Assembly: GCA_030063045.1 (NCBI GenBank)
Contig: JAQSEB010000121.1
Coordinates: 868,001 to 932,000 of the forward strand
Direction of reading: 5' to 3'
DNA length: 64,000 nucleotides
DNA from: Pratylenchus scribneri
Taxonomy: Eukaryota > Nematoda > Chromadorea > Rhabditida > Pratylenchidae
Shown: positions 58,625-64,000 of the stretch, piece by piece
Layout of the letters: the number at the start of each line of letters is the position of its first letter
How positions within the stretch are numbered: position 1 is the stretch's first letter
Notes under the pieces: generated by a model
What the model saw: only the letters and a program-made list of their open reading frames with translations
Databases searched by the model: none
What the model was told of the DNA's origin: nothing
Translations under genes and position numbers: made by a program

Positions 58625-59297
58625 TCCTAAAATATAAAAATATTATATAAAAATGATTAATTTAATTATTTTTTATTTGATTGTAATAATTTAATTAGGA
58701 ATAATATAATAATAGACAGGCATTTTTAGTAATTTTTCAAATGATAATATTTTTATTTTTTAAGGAATTTTTTTTTACTTTTTATTGAAAATCTTTATTC
58801 AAAAAAAATTTCCATGCATTTATTATTATGAAATTTATATTTATGTGAATTTTATTATATAAAAATATAATAATTTCCAATTGAAAATATAATACTTTCT
58901 TACTTTTTTAAAAATTTTTATCAATAATATTATCAATATATTTGCCAAAATTACAAGTTTTGATTTAATTATATTTTAATTTTATAAAAAGTCAATTTTA
59001 TATTGATATTTATAAAAATTATTTCTAGCTTAATGATTAAATTACAAACTTTTCAATATTTCTTCAAGCCATATTCAGAAAATAAATTAGGCAAATTTTT
59101 ATCTAGCTTTTATTAATAAAATACATATTTAAATTTTAAATCTTATTTATGTTATCACTCAATCTAATGCGCATTTTTTGTATTTAAGCTCTATAAAAAA
59201 ACTAAACTCAACTTTTACATTTCAGTTACATAGTATTTTTTTTTATAAAGTAAAATTTTAAAAAAAATAATTTTTTCCTTATATATCCTATAGATAA
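58625..59297. other. A+T-rich background
   Basis: No supported feature; would hold the promoter if the exon at 58.6 kb is a first exon, but no core element can be distinguished from random TATA-like sequence. Confidence 0.45.
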
Positions 59298-59447
59298 ATT
59301 ACGAAAGCCTTAGAGGAAGGTTTCAAATTTCAATTATTTTTTAAATATTTTTTATTATATAAAGTTTTTTTTTATTATTTATTATATAAAAATATTATAT
59401 ATTCAATTCTCACTTATCCGTTTTATAAGGAGGAGAAAATGAAATAA
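59298..59447 (+). CDS. 49-codon coding-like frame
   Basis: ITKALEEGFKFQLFFKYFLL, a hydrophobic middle, then SILTYPFYKEEKMK and TAA. The two ends are the G+C-richer parts. It is followed 50 bp later by another plus island. Unrecognised. Confidence 0.27.
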   Translation: MTKALEEGFKFQLFFKYFLLYKVFFYYLLYKNIIYSILTYPFYKEEKMK

Positions 59448-59499
59448 TTGAATGGAATTAAATATTAATTTTCAATTTTAAATTAATAAATAAATATAA

Positions 59500-59601
59500 T
59501 ATGAAGGAAATGTTATTTTGCAAGGAGGGTACGGAACAACATTAACCCATGGGGAGAAAATATTGTTCGAAAATAAGGCAATGACCGTGCTAAACACCTA
59601 A
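59500..59601 (+). CDS. Coding-like island with continuation past a stop
   Basis: The plus frame YEGNVILQGGYGTTLTHGEK, then ILFENKAMTVLNT, reaches TAA. The same frame then reads IFYSRITNNFGIDGG before TAG-TAA. The readable continuation suggests one decayed exon with an interior stop rather than a true terminus. The product is not recognised. Confidence 0.33.
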   Translation, partial: YEGNVILQGGYGTTLTHGEKILFENKAMTVLNT

Positions 59602-60537
59602 ATTTTTTATTCCCGAATCACGAATAACTTTGGCATTGATGGAGGATAGTAAATGGTAGATTTTTAAATTTTATTTATATATATATAAAAAAATATATAA
59701 GTACTCAATATTTTGATTTTTTAACAATGAATTAGAAAATAATCTAAAATTTAAATTTATCATTTTCATATTTTTCGATATTATTAAAATTAAATTAGAT
59801 TTTTTTATATGTACTATTTAAATTTCTATTATTCTCTAAATTAATTTTTTTGATTAATATCCTAATTCATCGCAAAAAATTAAATTTTATTATATCAATC
59901 TGAAAAATCTATATTAGTTTTAAAAATTAATTATTTTAAAATTATTTAATTTATTTTAGCGATTTTAATATTTAAATTATTTATTTTTTTTATTTCTATT
60001 ATTTTTTTTTGAATTTTTTTTATTATTTTAAGAAAAAATTTAAAAAAATATTCATAGTAAATTTAAAATTTAAAAAAAAATTTAAACTTTATTTAAAATC
60101 GATTGAATAAAATATTTTTTTTTAATATTATATTCCTTTATGATTTTTTTACTTAAATAATTAATATTTCTATATAGTATAAAATATAATTTTTTTATAA
60201 GTAATTTAATTAAATAAAATTTATTTTTTAATAAAAACAAATATTAGATTTATATTTATTATTAGAACAAGCATTTTAAATTGTGCTAATTTTATGATCT
60301 TATTCATTTTAATAAATAGATACTTTAAAGATATATATTTATTTATATTTTTATTCCTAAAAATAAAAAGATATTTTTAAAATTATTTTATTGAATACTA
60401 CCCTTTTCATTCAATTACTAAATTTTTATAAACTATATTTAATAGATTCAATTTTAAATAGAAAACTATTTTAAAAAGTTTTTAATTTCAAATAAATTTT
60501 CTTATCAATTAATTTTTTTATTTATATCTTTACTATA

Positions 60538-60588
60538 ATGGATCTTTGGAATGAGTCCATGCTATTTAAAATTGCCCAATATTTGTAA
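60538..60588 (+). CDS. Mini-ORF, readable past its stop
   Basis: MDLWNESMLFKIAQYL and TAA; the same frame continues PMIHSIVNSWYWFYIT to the next TAA. The island is 60535-60640. It behaves like a decayed exon. Confidence 0.25.
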   Translation: MDLWNESMLFKIAQYL

Positions 60589-60982
60589 CCAATGATTCAT
60601 TCTATTGTGAATAGTTGGTATTGGTTCTATATTACATAAAATATTTTAATCTAAATATTAAAAAAAATGAATTTCTAAAATTTATTATAATATATATTTT
60701 TGTAAATTATTTTTTTTTAAAAATATTTTAATGTATTATTTAGTTATATTTAACAATGTATATTTAAAATATTATTTTGGTAGTTATTATTTTAATTTGA
60801 ATTTTTTATGAAATCTAAGTGTATATGCTGACGATTTCTTTCAGGTCATTTCAATATATAAATAGAAATAATGCTTTAAACTTAATTAATTATCATCAGT
60901 TAGAGTAAATTATTAAAAATTATTAGAATTTTATTTTCTTATTAATTGGATTGGCCATATAAATTTTAATTAAGGAATTTAA

Positions 60983-61175
60983 ATGATTTCAATTTTAGAT
61001 TCAAATTTAAAGCCCATAAGTAAACGCGAATTAACGCACTATGGGGTGTTAGTTATGCCAGTTTAACATAGACCACTCCATCCAGTCCATTTGAAGACAA
61101 GTAATAATACCAAGTTTTAACCGAATTTCTTATCAGCAAATAGTTCTCTTTTCGTTATTAATAATTTTGATTTCT
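60983..61175. other. G+C island, both strands coding-like
   Basis: Plus strand 60983-61066: ATG ORF MISILDSNLKPISKRELTHY, then GVLVMPV. Minus strand, about 61050-61150: KENYLLIRNSVKTWYYYLSS, then NGLDGVVYVKLA and TAA. Both are natural-looking peptides. Neither has a strong splice site; strand is undecided. Confidence 0.35.
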
Positions 61176-62131
61176 TACAAAAATTTAAAAAAAATATTTA
61201 TTGAAATAATGAATTATATTTAGAGTTAAATATTATTATTTATTTTCATTCTATGAATTAGTTAATTTTTTTTTAATTTTTGTATCATATTCTTTTTAAT
61301 TTTTATATAAAGCGATATGAAAATAGAAAATTTTTTTCTGATTATTCTGTATTATATTTTCTATCATAGAGAATTTTTTTTATTATTATTTTTTTAAATT
61401 TAAATATATATGCATAAATATTAATTTTAAATAAGAATCTAAATTTTTTAGTGATGCATTGTACTGAATCCATGAATTTAAAAATTTTAATTTTAGATTC
61501 ATTATGGTTTTACTAATATAATTGAAATTAATAATCGATTTAAAATATATTTTATCATAATTCATATTCTTTTATCTTCGGCATTTTTTAATTTAATATA
61601 TTATAATATATTTGTTCTAAATATTTAAATTTTTATTTATTATTTTCCATTGAATAAATTAAAAATATTTTTTAAAATATTTTTCAAATAATATATAATA
61701 AATTTTTTTATCAAATAATATTTATATTTACTTTTATATAAATTTTTGCATAGCAAAAATCAGCAACTTAATTTATTTATGAATAATTCATTTTAAAATA
61801 AAATTTTTTTATGCATTTGTATTCTTAATCTTTTTCTTTTGATTTTATTCTATAAATAAGTAATTTATAATTAATAATTTAAATGCTAAAATAATTTTAT
61901 TTTTTCATTTATAAGATATCTCGTTTATTTTTTTATTATTTATCTAGCATAAAAAAAACTAATTTGAATAATAATGAATATCATAAAAAATTAATATTAA
62001 AAAATTTTTTGAATTATTTATATTAAATCTTTTTAAAAATTTTTTGCATATTTTACAGCAATTTTCAAATCAATATCTTTTTACTTTTTAATTCTAATCA
62101 TTTCTTATTTTTTTCATTATTTTAAATTTAA
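61176..62131. other. A+T-rich background
   Basis: No supported feature. Confidence 0.55.
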
Positions 62132-62215
62132 ATAAATGGTAGAAATACAGTAACCAAGCCTCCGTATTTCAGTCCTCATTCAAATCAATATTTTGAGAAA
62201 AAGGAAATCAATTAG
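62132..62215 (+). CDS. Candidate coding island
   Basis: The plus frame of 27 codons, INGRNTVTKPPYFSPHSNQY, then FEKKEIN and TAG. Polar, proline-containing, mostly A/T third positions. Clear composition contrast with the flanks. Unrecognised. Confidence 0.35.
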   Translation: MNGRNTVTKPPYFSPHSNQYFEKKEIN

Positions 62216-62730
62216 AAAAAATATAAGATAAATAATTAATTTAGATATTAATTTTAATTTCTTTTTGGAACTACTTTTTAATTGTTTTTAAATTGAATAA
62301 TATAAAAGGAAAATTTCGATCTTTATTTTAAAATTTTTTCCACTTTTGTGTTTTTAAATAAAATCATTTTTAATATTTTATAACTAAATTTATTTCTGAT
62401 ATGATAAATTTATATATTTTTATGAATTATTTTTTTTTATTTTTCAAAATATTGGATTGAAAGGACACAAAATAATGCATTTGATATTTTTTTATTTTAT
62501 CAAATTATACAGGACTAAGAATTATTTTTCTATTAATTAAAGGCATATTTTAATTTGCATTTATATTTTTCATTATTGTCTGTTAATAATAACTGGTTAT
62601 ATTTTTCGATTTTTTTTTTAAATTTAATAAAAATCTTTAAATAATTTTCGAAATTTTAATAAAATATTTTTTTCATATTTTTGAATAAGGAAGAACAATA
62701 AAAAAATTTGAAAAAGGGGAAGAGTAAAAA

Positions 62731-62985
62731 AATAATTCTGAAATTCTGGTAAAAATATTCTCAATCGGTAGAAGAAAAGCCGGACCAACATTATCATACT
62801 CTATAATTATATATTTTATTTTTATTATTTTTAAATTAAAATATTATTTCGTATAATTTTTTATATTTATTTTAATTTTAATTACTATAAATATATATTT
62901 TTTTATTTTTTGATATAATTTTTTATTAGGTATATTTATACCTAATTTTTTTATAATTCAATTTAGATTTTGGGAAAAATTTTAA
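62731..62985 (+). repeat. Diverged interspersed repeat R2, copy B
   Basis: Partner of 53771-54040, same orientation, about 9 kb apart. The most conserved part is the left third (CTGGTAAAAATAT, the AGAAAAG.CGGAC.AACATTATC block and CTCTATAATTATATATTT). Its edges are diffuse and no target duplication could be recognised. Confidence 0.85.
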
Positions 62986-63299
62986 GTTAATTTTTTATAC
63001 ATTCCAATTTCTCTCATAATTAAATAATTTATATTAATACACATTTTAAAATATTAGTGAAATTTAATATTTTTAATAAATATATAATGTTAATGTATAA
63101 TTATACTGTATTAGAAATTAGAATATTTTATATATATAATTAATTTTATATTTCAATATGATTAGCATCTTTTCAAAATAATTTATTTGCGTTCATCCAT
63201 ATTGATTCAAAAATTAAAAATCAAGCATATAGCTCTCAGAAATTTCCAACAAATATTCAAAAGGCCAGGTCCAGAGTTTGAATAAAAATTTTTATTAAT

Positions 63300-63480
63300 T
63301 TAAGCATTTTTTAAAGTATCTAAATTTTGATTCCAAAAAAATATTGAATATAGAACCCAAGAAGAGTAACTCTCATCGATATAGACTTTCGCTAAGCTCT
63401 TTTTGGCATTCGGTTTCGGATATTTTAAATTTTTAAATATATAATTTTTCAATTTTTTCATAATGCTATTTTTAGAATAC
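63300..63480 (-). CDS. Coding-like island downstream of a possible first exon
   Basis: The minus frame reads through 63300-63527 without a stop (75 codons from a TTG). Its G+C-rich end is PKPNAKKSLAKVYIDESYSS, then WVLYSIFFWNQNLDTLKNA and TAA. If the upstream ATG exon (63481-63543) is spliced from its GTATTC donor to the AAAAAG at about 63400, the frame SLAKVYIDESYSS... would be kept, but that acceptor is poor. Unrecognised. Confidence 0.38.
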
Positions 63481-63543
63481 CTCGGGACAATAACTGCTCC
63501 AATCAATAGTACTAATCCATGATGCAATTTCTCCTTGTTTCAT
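63481..63543 (-). CDS. Candidate first exon with ATG and donor
   Basis: The minus strand starts at ATG 63543: MKQGEIASWISTIDWSSYCP, then E, followed by a GTATTC donor-like site. Unspliced it stops after two more codons. Natural composition, no recognised family. The plus ORF at 63545-63802 on the other side is A/T-coded and not credible. Confidence 0.38.
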
Positions 63544-63924
63544 TATGTATGAAAATATTTTAATTCAAAATTTATTTATTTTATTTAATTTTATCGTTTA
63601 TAATAAGATTTTTCGGTTTTCTCTGAATATTTTTTTATTGGCATCGAATAATTTTTGCAGTGTTAATGGAATTTTATACGTAATGAAGTACTATTATGAT
63701 TTCATCTTTTATATATTATGCTTAGATTTAGTTTTATTAATTTTTGACAAAGCTTTTTCTTTAAATAAGATTTTACCTATTAATTCACAAAAAGCATTCT
63801 AATCTATCAAAATCACATAAATAAATTAATTATTTTTTTTATTATATTGATATTTTATAATTAATATAATTATTATATTATAATTTCATTCTGTCTATTT
63901 TTAATAAAATTTATTTTCATAACA

Positions 63925-64000
63925 TTTAAACGCCATTCCAGCTCATCAGAAATGTTTTTGGCTCAACATAATATTTTTCGTTCTTTCCTTTTTTGTAGTT
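63925..64000 (+). CDS. Exon-like island cut by the window edge
   Basis: Two plus frames are open to the end: RHSSSSEMFLAQHNIFRSFL and NAIPAHQKCFWLNIIFFVLS. The last bases, TTCTTTCCTTTTTTGTAG, also form a strong acceptor, so an exon may begin at 63999 just beyond the edge. Confidence 0.25.

Noticed and set aside
63545..63802. 85-codon ORF on the plus strand
   Set aside because: It is composed of A/T codons only (F, I, L, N, Y), has no G+C island and a length expected by chance.
1..64000. Bacterial, plasmid, phage or organelle origin; CRISPR array
   Set aside because: There are no dense ORFs, Shine-Dalgarno sites, operons, tRNAs, rRNAs or regularly spaced direct repeats anywhere in the window.
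1..64000. Ciliate germline or TAA/TAG-to-Gln recoding as the general explanation
   Set aside because: A few islands read through TAA well, but several of the best frames contain no internal stop in the standard code and show correct codon-position bias; a FLYWCH fragment also argues for an animal.

Overview
The window looks like nuclear DNA from a eukaryote, most likely an animal and probably an arthropod. It is extremely A+T-rich; by eye only about one base in six is G or C. It has no long ORF, no operon layout, no ribosome-binding sites, and no rRNA or tRNA that I could find. The longest ATG or near-cognate ORF is only 95 codons. At this composition roughly one codon in ten is a stop by chance, so stop-free runs of 50-90 codons are expected many times in 64 kb. 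ORF length is therefore not evidence of coding here. The arthropod guess rests on one recognisable protein fragment, a FLYWCH-type zinc finger, and on a long foldback element. It is an inference, not a determination.

The background is poly(A)/poly(T)-rich sequence punctuated by several dozen sharply bounded islands of about 50-250 bp with much higher G+C. Many islands read as plausible peptide on at least one strand, and several begin after a pyrimidine-rich AG acceptor or end at a GT donor. The simplest reading is short exons, or decayed exons, of split genes inside long A+T-rich introns and intergenic DNA. In many islands both strands are open, so strand and frame are uncertain and the confidences are low. 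The better exon candidates are the minus-strand islands at 7.07-7.13, 17.50-17.56, 29.86-29.94, 56.17-56.35, 57.96-58.05 and 63.48-63.54 kb, and the plus-strand islands at 31.56, 34.53, 45.7, 57.23 and 62.13 kb.

Layout: 1-13 kb is mostly background with scattered islands and a G+C pocket at 2.0-2.2 kb. From 13 to 37 kb islands are denser and open on both strands. A foldback (long inverted repeat) element of about 670 bp sits at 38.44-39.11 kb. From 39 to 50 kb there are a few islands and a 30-bp tandem duplication. From 50.8 to 52 kb lie the most G+C-rich island and a broken FLYWCH domain. From 55 to 64 kb is the most exon-like stretch, with a cluster of minus-strand candidates at 56.2-58.6 kb.

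Two families of diverged interspersed repeats occur as pairs: 28.6/50.3 kb and 53.8/62.7 kb. Nothing suggests that the islands form one common system.
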